DNA from: UBA7236 sp035439505
GTDB lineage: Bacteria > Bacteroidota > Bacteroidia > Chitinophagales > BACL12
Direction: 5' to 3'
Length of the DNA stretch: 20,809 bases
NCBI GenBank assembly: GCA_035439505.1
Contig: DAORKJ010000067.1
Coordinates: 1-20,809, forward strand
In this document: one piece after another, positions 1 to 6,818 of the stretch
Numbering within the stretch: position 1 is the first letter of the stretch
Layout: every line of letters begins with the position of its first letter
Made by a program: the position numbers and the translations under genes
Notes under the pieces: model-generated
Databases searched by the model: none
What the model was told of the DNA's origin: nothing
What the model saw: only the letters and a program-made list of their open reading frames with translations

Positions 1-432
1 ATCAGCTTTAAACCTGAAGATGATGAATGGAGAAATGAATCAATCAATTTAGATGCCTATATCGGAACGGAGCAGTTTTTCGTAAAATTCCGTACTATTA
101 CTGATTATGAGAACAATCTTTATATCGATAATATCAATATCAATAATGGTCAAATTCAAGCAGTTAATAATAACCAGCCTGATTTTGCGATGAACCTCTA
201 CCCTAACCCGGCTAATGATAATGTTCAAATTCGATATAATGTGCCGGTTAATGGCAATGGCAGTTTATCTATCACCGATGTGTTGGGTAAAGTAGTTTAC
301 TCCACCGAGATTGGCATATCGTATGGCGTTAATGTAGTGAATGTAAACACAGCAGCATTTGCTTCCGGATATTATCAGGTAACACTTAATTGTGAAGGAT
401 TAGTTGCGAGTGAAAGTCTGGTGAAAGAATAA
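1..432 (+). CDS. C-terminal part of a T9SS-secreted protein (5' end outside window)
   Basis: The frame is open from the first base and ends at the TAA at 430-432, giving the last 143 residues of a larger protein. Residues about 10-47 (SINLDAYIGTEQFFVKF, then NNLYIDNINI) resemble the closing strands of MAM-like or jelly-roll domains that often precede sorting domains in Bacteroidota metalloproteases and other exoproteins; this is an inference from pattern only. Residues about 64-143 are a T9SS type A sorting domain: NLYPNPANDNVQI, then a central ITDVLGKVVYS strand pair and a final GYYQVTL...LVKE. The family domain directs a periplasmic protein through the outer membrane and is normally removed. 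The catalytic or binding part of the protein lies upstream of the window, so the function is unknown. Confidence 0.88.
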   Translation: MSFKPEDDEWRNESINLDAYIGTEQFFVKFRTITDYENNLYIDNININNGQIQAVNNNQPDFAMNLYPNPANDNVQIRYNVPVNGNGSLSITDVLGKVVYSTEIGISYGVNVVNVNTAAFASGYYQVTLNCEGLVASESLVKE

Positions 433-456
433 TATTCCTCACCTAATCATATTTGG

Positions 457-486
457 AGCCGGTTTGTTATACAGACCGGCTTTTTA
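457..486 (+). terminator. Rho-independent terminator after the first gene
   Basis: AGCCGGT (457-463) pairs perfectly with ACCGGCT (475-481). The stem extends inward by four more pairs, one of them G-T, to a three-base TAT loop. A run of T follows at 481-485. It lies 25 bases after the stop of the upstream plus-strand gene and before the convergent phosphopantetheinyl transferase gene. The minus-strand side has no comparable T run, so it probably works in the plus direction only. Confidence 0.85.
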
Positions 487-513
487 ATTGCTAAATCGCT
501 TTAGTATTGAGTT

Positions 514-1182
514 TCAGCCCGGTTGGTTAATGACCGAAACCTCTTTTTCCGCGCCAACAACGAGAGTGAAATCGGTATTTAGCAGGTAATGCATGTGGTA
601 TTCCGCAACGAGTCCGTTTTTCATGAGAATCCCATTTATATCGCCACGTTCATTGAGTAGAAAGGGTTTAACATACATATCATCTTTAAACTCCAATTTG
701 CGTTTGCCATATATTTTATACATCACCTCTTTAGCACTCCAATAAATCAGCAGTTGCTGTTGTACTTGAGTTTCACCTATGTTGTTGAGTTCAACGGTTG
801 AGAGAAACTTGTTTTTGATGATTTCAATTTTTCGATGTGGTTCTTCTACGTCGATACCCACTTCAAAGCTTTTGGAGACAATGGCTGCAGCGTGTTCGTT
901 GCTATGCGAAAGGCTGACAAAAATATCAAAATTGGTTACATAAGGTTTGCCGTGCTCATCGAATAATAACTCCACAAATACATCAGTATCAATGAGTTGT
1001 TTCAATAAAAAACGGCTAGCCAGCCAGGTGAGTTTGCGTTTCGGGTGAGTGATATTGTTCAGATAGTTGGTCTCCCAATCGTTCAGAATAAGTCCGGCAC
1101 GATAAAATTCGGGCTCCTCCTCTATTTTCCAGACAGCGTATTCGGCGTAATTCAGTAAATTTTCTTTAAGCACCAGGGCCAT
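514..1182 (-). CDS. 4'-phosphopantetheinyl transferase superfamily protein (Sfp type)
   Basis: This family moves the 4'-phosphopantetheine arm from coenzyme A to a serine of acyl or peptidyl carrier proteins, activating them in the cytoplasm. Counting from the chosen start, the diagnostic motifs are VSLSHS (89-94), GIDVE (109-113, the magnesium-binding acidic pair D111 and E113) and WSAKEVMYK (148-156, with the catalytic-type K-E-x-x-x-K pattern). The 222-residue length fits the Sfp/AcpT-like group. The frame stays open to 1416, but the ATG at 1182 is preferred: the longer version would add 78 residues with no PPTase features and would run antisense through the start of the small gene at 1291. 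The natural carrier substrate cannot be told; no carrier protein, PKS or NRPS gene is nearby. Confidence 0.86.
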   Translation of the reverse strand: MALVLKENLLNYAEYAVWKIEEEPEFYRAGLILNDWETNYLNNITHPKRKLTWLASRFLLKQLIDTDVFVELLFDEHGKPYVTNFDIFVSLSHSNEHAAAIVSKSFEVGIDVEEPHRKIEIIKNKFLSTVELNNIGETQVQQQLLIYWSAKEVMYKIYGKRKLEFKDDMYVKPFLLNERGDINGILMKNGLVAEYHMHYLLNTDFTLVVGAEKEVSVINQPG

Positions 1183-1290
1183 GGCCTCTACTAATTTGAA
1201 TACGAAATTAGGGTTAATTTTAATGGCGGTATAAAAAAATTTGCACAGGTTAAGGGTATTGATTATTTTCACAATCAGAAACAAGCACAC

Positions 1291-1512
1291 ATGTTCAAAT
1301 TCTTCCAGTTTATTAAGTCTGAACAGGATATTATCCACATCGAAGTCCCTAAGGACCTCAAAGGCAAACTTGTGGAAATAACCATTCAGGAAAAAGCTCC
1401 GGACCCGGATACCCATCTGGATAAAAATGACGAGGAAAAGATGGCGTTAAAAGAAGCTGAATTAAAGATGTTAGACAAAGTGCGCAATCAGCTAAATGTT
1501 TGGGACATTTAA
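1291..1512 (+). CDS. Small charged hypothetical protein (73 aa)
   Basis: No family is recognised. The product has an N-terminal part with alternating strands (FKFFQFIKSEQDIIHIEV, then KGKLVEITI) followed by a strongly charged, probably helical tail rich in K and E (DEEKMALKEAELKMLDKV). This composition is typical of a small soluble cytoplasmic protein and unlike an accidental frame. The strand-plus-helix layout vaguely resembles small antitoxin-like or DUF proteins, but no toxin gene lies beside it and I do not claim that role. It is divergent from the phosphopantetheinyl transferase gene (108 bases between starts) and lies 89 bases upstream of the WD40 gene, which appears to have its own promoter. 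Confidence 0.62.
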   Translation: MFKFFQFIKSEQDIIHIEVPKDLKGKLVEITIQEKAPDPDTHLDKNDEEKMALKEAELKMLDKVRNQLNVWDI

Positions 1513-1566
1513 AACTTGCCTTAACCAACCTGTTAACATCTCTCCCATTTTCCTATTTTGTTTTCG

Positions 1567-1574
1567 CAATTTTG
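1567..1574 (+). promoter_or_regulatory. Candidate Bacteroidota -7 element for the WD40 gene
   Basis: CAATTTTG matches the Bacteroidota -7 consensus TAnnTTTG at all but the first position and is followed by GTAGCCC, a common context around such start sites. It lies 27 bases before the ATG at 1602, leaving a short leader containing AAAAGG (1586-1591), a plausible ribosome binding site 10 bases from the start. No clear -33 element was found. Confidence 0.4.
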
Positions 1575-1601
1575 TAGCCCTTTCTAAAAGGTGTTATTAC
1601 T

Positions 1602-2540
1602 ATGCTATTACCATCGTTAATTCATATTGAAAAAATCAACCACTTTACAGGTCATGCTGCAGGCATTTTTAGTCTTGGCCAGGGGTTTGCCCAACACGAA
1701 ATATTGAGTGGTGGTGGCGATGGTGTAATTGCAGCCTGGCAGGTCGGTAAACAAGAGAATGCCAAAGGGTTGGCAAGTATTGCGGGAAATGTATTTGCAT
1801 TGAAACTGGTGCCTGAAATGCAGTTATTGGTTGCCGGAGATCTAAATGGTGTGTTACACATTATTAATCTGGAGTCCAAACAAGAGGTTGCCCGTTTTAC
1901 CTATGAAGGTGGTGCTATATTTAGTATTGTGCAGATAAATAGCAATACCATTTTAGCAGGAGCCGGCAATGGCAATGCCTATTTCATAGATCTCACACAG
2001 CTTAAGCAAATCGCGGTTATTGAAGTGAGTGATAAATCGATACGTGCCGTTTGTTTTATCGAAAACCGCAAAGAGTTGCTTTTTGCCTGCAGTGATTTTA
2101 ATATTTACGTGTATGATGCAGATAACTTTCAACTGAAAAACGTCTTACACGGGCATGATAATTCAGTTTTCAGTATCGCATTAAACCCTTCCGGTACAAG
2201 GCTTGTGAGCGGTTCAAGAGATGCGCAGTTGAGGGTTTGGGATGTTCAAAACAACTATACTTGTATGATGACCATTCCGGCACACATGTTTACCATTAAT
2301 GATATCGTTTTTAGTCCTGACGGGAAGTTAATGGCGACTGCCGGAAGAGATAAACACATCAAAATATGGGATGCGGAGACCTTTAATCTGCTGAAGGTGA
2401 TTGACAGGGAAAAATTTGGTGGGCATATTAACTCGGTGAATAAATTATTTTGGAGCAACTGGAATAACTACCTAATTTCGTGCGGCGATGACAAGGCGGT
2501 AATGGTTTGGGAAATTGTTATAAGCGAGGAAGGGATATAA
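1602..2540 (+). CDS. WD40 repeat protein
   Basis: The 312-residue product consists almost entirely of WD40 repeats, enough for one complete seven-bladed propeller. Clear blades end in VWDV (after HGHDNSVFSIALNPSGTRL), IWDA (after FSPDGKLMATAGRDKHIK) and VWEI (after the GGHINSV blade near the C-terminus); earlier blades are more diverged (GDGVIAAWQV, GDLNGVLHIINL). There is no signal peptide or membrane segment, so it should be cytoplasmic. WD40 propellers act as protein-interaction platforms and no enzyme activity is implied. The dCTP deaminase gene follows after 74 bases on the same strand, so they may be co-transcribed, but a functional link is not shown. Confidence 0.9.
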   Translation: MLLPSLIHIEKINHFTGHAAGIFSLGQGFAQHEILSGGGDGVIAAWQVGKQENAKGLASIAGNVFALKLVPEMQLLVAGDLNGVLHIINLESKQEVARFTYEGGAIFSIVQINSNTILAGAGNGNAYFIDLTQLKQIAVIEVSDKSIRAVCFIENRKELLFACSDFNIYVYDADNFQLKNVLHGHDNSVFSIALNPSGTRLVSGSRDAQLRVWDVQNNYTCMMTIPAHMFTINDIVFSPDGKLMATAGRDKHIKIWDAETFNLLKVIDREKFGGHINSVNKLFWSNWNNYLISCGDDKAVMVWEIVISEEGI

Positions 2541-2614
2541 ATATATGGAGTTTCGCCATCGTAGTGCCAATTAAAAACGCATAACCATTTCGATAAATAA
2601 ATATTTTTTACAAC

Positions 2615-3151
2615 ATGATATTAACTGACAAAGAAATTGAAAAATCGATAGCTGAAGGTACAATTTTGATTGAACCGTATCGGGCAGATTGTTTAGGCAC
2701 CAATTCGTATGATGTTCATTTGGGCCGATATTTAGCAGTTTATAAAAACCATATCCTCGATGCGAAAAAACATAATGAAATTGAGGAGATTATCATTCCC
2801 GATGAAGGATTTGTGATTCATCCCGGCATATTATACTTAGGTGTAACAGAAGAATATACCGAAACGCATGCGCATGTTCCTTTTTTAGAAGGCAAGTCGA
2901 GCGTTGGTCGTTTGGGAATTGATATCCATGCAACTGCCGGTAAAGGAGATGTTGGATTTTGTAACACATGGACATTAGAAATTTCCTGTTCACAACCTGT
3001 TCGTATTTATGCAGGTATGCCAATTGGTCAATTAATTTATTTTGAAGTAAAAGGTGATATCACGAATTATTACAACAAAAAACAAAATGCTAAATATGTC
3101 AACAGAACCATTCGTCCTGTTGAGAGTATGATGTTTATGAATAAATTTTAA
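2615..3151 (+). CDS. dcd: dCTP deaminase
   Basis: The family enzyme deaminates dCTP to dUTP in the cytoplasm, feeding dUMP and then dTMP synthesis. The 178-residue product matches the whole family: MILTDKEI at the N-terminus, the signature GKSSVGRLG (93-101), HATAGKGDVGF (105-115) and TLEIS (120-124) with E122 at the position of the catalytic glutamate, then IYAGMPIGQLIYFEV (131-145). The GDVGFCNTW variant replaces the IDPGW/IDPGF found in E. coli-type enzymes; I believe this variant is usual in Bacteroidota. Some relatives also hydrolyse dUTP (bifunctional DCD-DUT), and sequence alone does not decide this. No Shine-Dalgarno is seen; the leader is A/T rich. The stop codon overlaps that of the convergent gene by four bases. 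Confidence 0.93.
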   Translation: MILTDKEIEKSIAEGTILIEPYRADCLGTNSYDVHLGRYLAVYKNHILDAKKHNEIEEIIIPDEGFVIHPGILYLGVTEEYTETHAHVPFLEGKSSVGRLGIDIHATAGKGDVGFCNTWTLEISCSQPVRIYAGMPIGQLIYFEVKGDITNYYNKKQNAKYVNRTIRPVESMMFMNKF

Positions 3152-4662
3152 CGCTGCTTAATCTGAAGTAATTTTTGTTGTATCCAAATGCGGATATCAT
3201 AAAAATAATCGACTTTAGTTTTGCCTTCATTTAAAGCATTTAACTTTTTTAAAGCACCGTTTAATTTCGGTGCTTTTTGCTTTTTATCGGTAAGCCTTAA
3301 CAATTGGTGAATTAATTTGAAAACCACTTCTGCCTCCTCACCACGTCCATTCAATTGTTTTGCGTTGCGTTTGGTTTTATTTAAATAGGATTTTAAATAC
3401 GTGCGCTCATCAGCTTCATATAAACAAACAGCAAGCATAAGTTCAGCAAACTGCACTACATCCATTCGCACGTTGTTTTTGCTCCCTTGTAAAATAGAAT
3501 GACAAAAATCAGCAGCAGCTTTATAATTATTATTTACAAACTCAACTATTAAAAAATGTTTGTAAAAGGTAAATAATTCATAATCAGAAATATGCGCTAT
3601 CCATGATTCAAACTCATCAGCAATTTGCCAATATATATTCGTTGCTTCTTTTATTTTATCGTGTTTCAGAAAATAATCCAATTTATAATTAAATACATAA
3701 GCGAAGGTGCGGAACTTTAAATATTGAAAAGATTTTTTTTCAAATATTTTTTTGCCTGTAAACGCCAATAAATCGTCTAAATGACTCATCACATTTACCT
3801 TTACACCAGCCCGCTCAGCCGATATCAAATAATTATTTAAATCGCTTAAATAGGCCTTATAACTATCCGGATGAATAGCATTTACAGGGCCATACATATC
3901 AATTATTTTTTTTCTTATTTTGACAGCTTCAACGTTTTTGTTCAGCATACTGTAACAATTACCTAATATGGCCAATTGGTTTCGCTGTTGTTTTACTGGA
4001 AGTGCAGTAATATCTGCAAACAAAACAGGTAATTCCATAACAGACCTGTATTGTTCAAGTTTGAATGAATTTTGAGCTACTGCCGATTTATTAATAGTCA
4101 CCACCTTTAAGGCAGCATGCAACAATTCTAAATCGGTTTGCACCCAATTACTAACTTCCTCCACCTGCTTGAAATGACGTTGCAATATTTTATCAAGGTA
4201 TTTTTTTTCGCCCGACTTAATGGCAAGTTCCGTTTCTATGTAAATAATATACGGTAAAACATACACAAAACTATGTTCCACTGCCATCGCATACATTTTT
4301 TTTAATTGCTTGTCACATAAATCAAACAATTGTTTTTGAAGATATATCTCAGCGATTCTACACCCTTCAAAAATGACAGATTTGTAATCGTTATAGGATT
4401 GATTTCTGTACAACGATGTTGCCAGTGCCTGACTTAGGTAATTTTTGTAAAATTTAAAGTTGTTACCTATCGGTGTGTTTTTAAATTGTTGCTTTAATTG
4501 CAACTCATCATAATGTTCGGCTTCGTTGATGGCATCAAACAATTTGATATAATTGTTCGAACCATCATCACTGTTGATGATAGCATGTTGTTTAAAGTAT
4601 TGCTTTTCTTTTGATGACATACTATGCACTAACATAAAAAGAGCATCTGAAGGCTTTTTCAT
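3148..4662 (-). CDS. Helical repeat protein of unknown function (504 aa)
   Basis: The protein is almost entirely helical, rich in K, L, N and Y, with no signal peptide or membrane segment. The N-terminal part SMSSKEKQYFKQHA resembles the S-L-S-x-x-E-K-x-Y-F-K opening of a group of about 500-residue Bacteroidota proteins that I recognise only as uncharacterised. Paired helices through the middle (for example PVLFADITALPVKQQRNQLA, then GNCYSMLNKNVEAVKI) suggest a TPR-like solenoid, which would fit a protein-binding role, but canonical TPR spacing is not obvious by eye. It is convergent with dcd and divergent from the S74 fibre gene, so it is probably transcribed alone from the TATATTTG element upstream. 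Confidence 0.82.
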   Translation of the reverse strand: MKKPSDALFMLVHSMSSKEKQYFKQHAIINSDDGSNNYIKLFDAINEAEHYDELQLKQQFKNTPIGNNFKFYKNYLSQALATSLYRNQSYNDYKSVIFEGCRIAEIYLQKQLFDLCDKQLKKMYAMAVEHSFVYVLPYIIYIETELAIKSGEKKYLDKILQRHFKQVEEVSNWVQTDLELLHAALKVVTINKSAVAQNSFKLEQYRSVMELPVLFADITALPVKQQRNQLAILGNCYSMLNKNVEAVKIRKKIIDMYGPVNAIHPDSYKAYLSDLNNYLISAERAGVKVNVMSHLDDLLAFTGKKIFEKKSFQYLKFRTFAYVFNYKLDYFLKHDKIKEATNIYWQIADEFESWIAHISDYELFTFYKHFLIVEFVNNNYKAAADFCHSILQGSKNNVRMDVVQFAELMLAVCLYEADERTYLKSYLNKTKRNAKQLNGRGEEAEVVFKLIHQLLRLTDKKQKAPKLNGALKKLNALNEGKTKVDYFYDIRIWIQQKLLQIKQR

Positions 4663-4708
4663 ACCTAACTTAATTTTGCTTAAAATGGTTATTAATATGC
4701 TATCTATC

Positions 4709-4716
4709 CAAATATA
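4709..4716 (-). promoter_or_regulatory. Candidate -7 element for the 504-aa protein gene
   Basis: Read on the minus strand this is TATATTTG, a full match to the Bacteroidota -7 consensus TAnnTTTG. It lies 46 bases upstream of the ATG at 4662. A -33 TTTG at the expected distance is not evident. Confidence 0.45.
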
Positions 4717-4776
4717 AGGTATTTTCTACACCTTACTTATGCAAAATATTGATTATTACACATTTAACTTACGCTG

Positions 4777-4784
4777 CACCTTTG
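4777..4784 (+). promoter_or_regulatory. Candidate -7 element for the S74 fibre gene
   Basis: CACCTTTG matches TAnnTTTG except at the first base and sits 20 bases upstream of the ATG at 4805. A TTG at 4749-4751 is a possible but over-distant -33 element. If this is the promoter, transcription starts downstream of the ATG at 4739, which supports the later start. Confidence 0.35.
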
Positions 4785-4804
4785 GTAGACTAAAACCAAA
4801 CATT

Positions 4805-6664
4805 ATGAAAAAACTATTTTCTGTTTTATCGTTCACTGTCGTTTTCGCAGCCGGTACAAGTTATGTTAGCGGGCAAACGAATATCTTCCCGGCAAGTGGA
4901 AGCGCCGGAATAGGCACTGTTAGCCCGAATGCGAAGTCATTACTCGACGTACAAAGCACTACTGCCGGGGTTTTGATACCAAGAATGACAGCAGCACAAC
5001 GCACAGCAATTATTTCACCACCACAAGGTTTAATGGTTTACCAAACTACAATACCCGAAGGCATTTATTTTTATAATACTTCCGGATGGGTTGCACTTTC
5101 ACCTTCCGGTTTTAATAATGATTTATTGCCGGCAATTGCAGGCACCTTCAATTTAGGTTCAAATACTAATACCTGGGAAAATTTACATTTAGGTAATGGT
5201 ATATATCATAACGGTTCGCAAATTATTGGCATAAGTAGTTCCAGTTTAGCTTTTGGAAAGAATTCGATGGATGCGCTGGACGCGGCTAATAATATTGCAC
5301 TAGGGAATGATGCGTTGTCGAATATTACCACTGGAAACACCAATATTGCGATAGGAAATGAATCGCTAACCTCCACTACAACCGGTTCACGCAACACAGG
5401 CATCGGTTTCGAAAGTTTAAACTTATTAACCACGGGAATTGACAATACAGCCATCGGCAACAAAAGTTTGAATGTTGCTACTACAGCCAGTTTTAACACT
5501 TCAATTGGTGCAAACACATTTTTATTTTTAACCACAGCGGCTTATAATCTTGCGGTTGGATGTAACGCCGGATACAATAATTTGTCCGGAAATAACAATG
5601 CCTATTCAGGCGCATATTCAGGTTATGAAAACACACTGGGAAGCCATAATAGTGGCCACGGTTACAGTAGTTTGCGAGAAAACGTAACGGGTTCATACAA
5701 TACTGCAATTGGTTATTATGCAGGAAGTGTCAGTAATTCTTTCACCACCGGAACATTTGTTGGCTCCAACGCTTATACTACGGCTACGGGTGTAAGTAAT
5801 TTAACAGGAATAGGTAATAATGCACGTCCAACCGCGTCGAACCAAGTGCGTATTGGTAATAGCAGTGTTACTTCGATTGGAGGTTATGCAGGGTGGACTA
5901 ATTTAAGCGATGGCAGATTTAAAACTGATGTAGCAGAAAATGTAGTTGGATTAGATTTTATTTTACAATTACGTCCGGTTACCTACCATTTAAACATTGA
6001 TAAATTATCTAATTATTTAGGTGAAACTAATCAGGATGATCAGGTAGAAACGGCTGCCAGAAAATCAAAACAAGCAATGGTTTACACAGGTTTCATTGCT
6101 CAGGAAGTAGCTGCGGCAGCAAATGAAGTTGGTTTTGATTTTAGCGGCGTAGACTACCCAAAAAACGAAACGGACATGTATGGATTAAGATATGCCGAAT
6201 TTGTGGTACCAATAGTTAAATCCATTCAAGAAATGTATACTACTTCAACACAACAAGAAAGTATGATTGTTGATTTAAATGATAAAATTCTAGAATTGGA
6301 AAAACAAAATGAACAATTAATGGAAAATATTTCAGCTATTAATGAATTATTGGGAATCCATAAAACAAATGAAAAATTAGCAATTACCATTCAACAAAAC
6401 GACATTGCAAAACTGGAACAAAATGTGCCAAACCCATTCAGCAATTCAACCACAATAACCTGTTTTATTCCTAACGATGTTAAAACAGCAGTTATATTAA
6501 TTCAATCGGCAAACGGGGTATTAATTAAAGAAATAGTATTATCAGCAAAAGGTCACAATCAAGTACAGTTAGATGCAGAAAGTCTGCCATCAGGCACTTT
6601 CAGCTATAGCCTGGTGCTTGACGGCAAGGTGGTGTCAACAAAAACAATGATTTATGTAAAATAA
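4805..6664 (+). CDS. Secreted fibre-like protein: YadA-type head repeats, S74 chaperone, T9SS sorting domain
   Basis: The 619-residue product starts with a signal peptide (MKKLFSVLSFTVVFAAG...SGQ, 1 to about 24). Residues about 34-97 contain the GIGT..PNAKSLLDVQST and GVLIPRMTAAQR patterns common in Bacteroidota tail-fibre-like proteins. Residues about 162-320 hold YadA-head-like repeats. Residues from S368 (SDGRFKTDV) through TGFIAQEV to YAEFVVPIVKSIQEM form a Peptidase S74 intramolecular chaperone, which in phage endosialidases trimerises the passenger and then cuts itself off at the Ser-Asp. A predicted coiled coil follows (about 486-516). Residues about 535-619 are a T9SS sorting domain starting LEQNVPNPFSNSTT. 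The ATG at 4805 is chosen over 4739 because it gives an intact signal peptide and follows a promoter-like element. The likely product is a trimeric surface fibre; its ligand is unknown. Confidence 0.88.
   Translation: MKKLFSVLSFTVVFAAGTSYVSGQTNIFPASGSAGIGTVSPNAKSLLDVQSTTAGVLIPRMTAAQRTAIISPPQGLMVYQTTIPEGIYFYNTSGWVALSPSGFNNDLLPAIAGTFNLGSNTNTWENLHLGNGIYHNGSQIIGISSSSLAFGKNSMDALDAANNIALGNDALSNITTGNTNIAIGNESLTSTTTGSRNTGIGFESLNLLTTGIDNTAIGNKSLNVATTASFNTSIGANTFLFLTTAAYNLAVGCNAGYNNLSGNNNAYSGAYSGYENTLGSHNSGHGYSSLRENVTGSYNTAIGYYAGSVSNSFTTGTFVGSNAYTTATGVSNLTGIGNNARPTASNQVRIGNSSVTSIGGYAGWTNLSDGRFKTDVAENVVGLDFILQLRPVTYHLNIDKLSNYLGETNQDDQVETAARKSKQAMVYTGFIAQEVAAAANEVGFDFSGVDYPKNETDMYGLRYAEFVVPIVKSIQEMYTTSTQQESMIVDLNDKILELEKQNEQLMENISAINELLGIHKTNEKLAITIQQNDIAKLEQNVPNPFSNSTTITCFIPNDVKTAVILIQSANGVLIKEIVLSAKGHNQVQLDAESLPSGTFSYSLVLDGKVVSTKTMIYVK
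5288..5764 (+). repeat. YadA-head-like repeats within the S74 fibre gene
   Basis: About eight degenerate units of 16-24 residues follow the pattern N-T-x-I-G-x-x-[SA]-L, with NIAIGNESL, NTGIGFESL, NTAIGNKSL and NTAIGYYAG as the clearest copies and TTG or SGN linkers between them. This pattern forms left-handed beta-rolls in trimeric adhesin heads. The middle copies (NNAYSGAYSGYENTL) have lost the I-G core. Confidence 0.75.
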
Positions 6665-6685
6665 AAAACAATATAAAACACTCAA

Positions 6686-6719
6686 AAAGCTACCTCCTTA
6701 AGTGAAGGTAGCTTTTTTT
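6686..6719 (+). terminator. Rho-independent terminator after the S74 fibre gene
   Basis: AGCTACCT (6688-6695) pairs perfectly with AGGTAGCT (6706-6713), with flanking A and T runs lengthening the stem, followed by T at 6713-6719. It lies just after the stop at 6664. The A run on the left arm means it could also act on the minus strand. Confidence 0.88.
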
Positions 6720-6724
6720 ATTAA

Positions 6725-6742
6725 ATCACATCATGATGTGAT
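6725..6742. promoter_or_regulatory. Perfect 18-bp palindrome, possible operator
   Basis: ATCACATCATGATGTGAT is an exact inverted repeat with no spacer, between the terminator (ending 6719) and the gene starting at 6819. It has no T run and is therefore not a terminator. Perfect symmetry of this length suits a dimeric DNA-binding protein. The arms read TCACA-N6-TGTGA, the reverse order of the CRP-family site TGTGA-N6-TCACA, so a CRP-type regulator is not implied. Confidence 0.4.
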
Positions 6743-6818
6743 ATGCTGCCGGTTTGAATGGATATAGTTTTAAACCTTGAAATAAACATCAAAAAACAAA
6801 ATCTAAACATCAGTTAAC

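Noticed and set aside
1183..1416. N-terminal extension of the phosphopantetheinyl transferase
   Set aside because: It has no family features, overlaps the 1291 gene antisense, and an in-frame ATG at 1182 gives a normal-length enzyme.
4739..4804. Earlier ATG for the S74 fibre gene
   Set aside because: It would place 22 residues before a good signal peptide and lies upstream of the likely promoter element at 4777-4784.
6725..6742. The palindrome as a CRP-family binding site
   Set aside because: The half-sites are in the opposite order to the TGTGA-N6-TCACA consensus.
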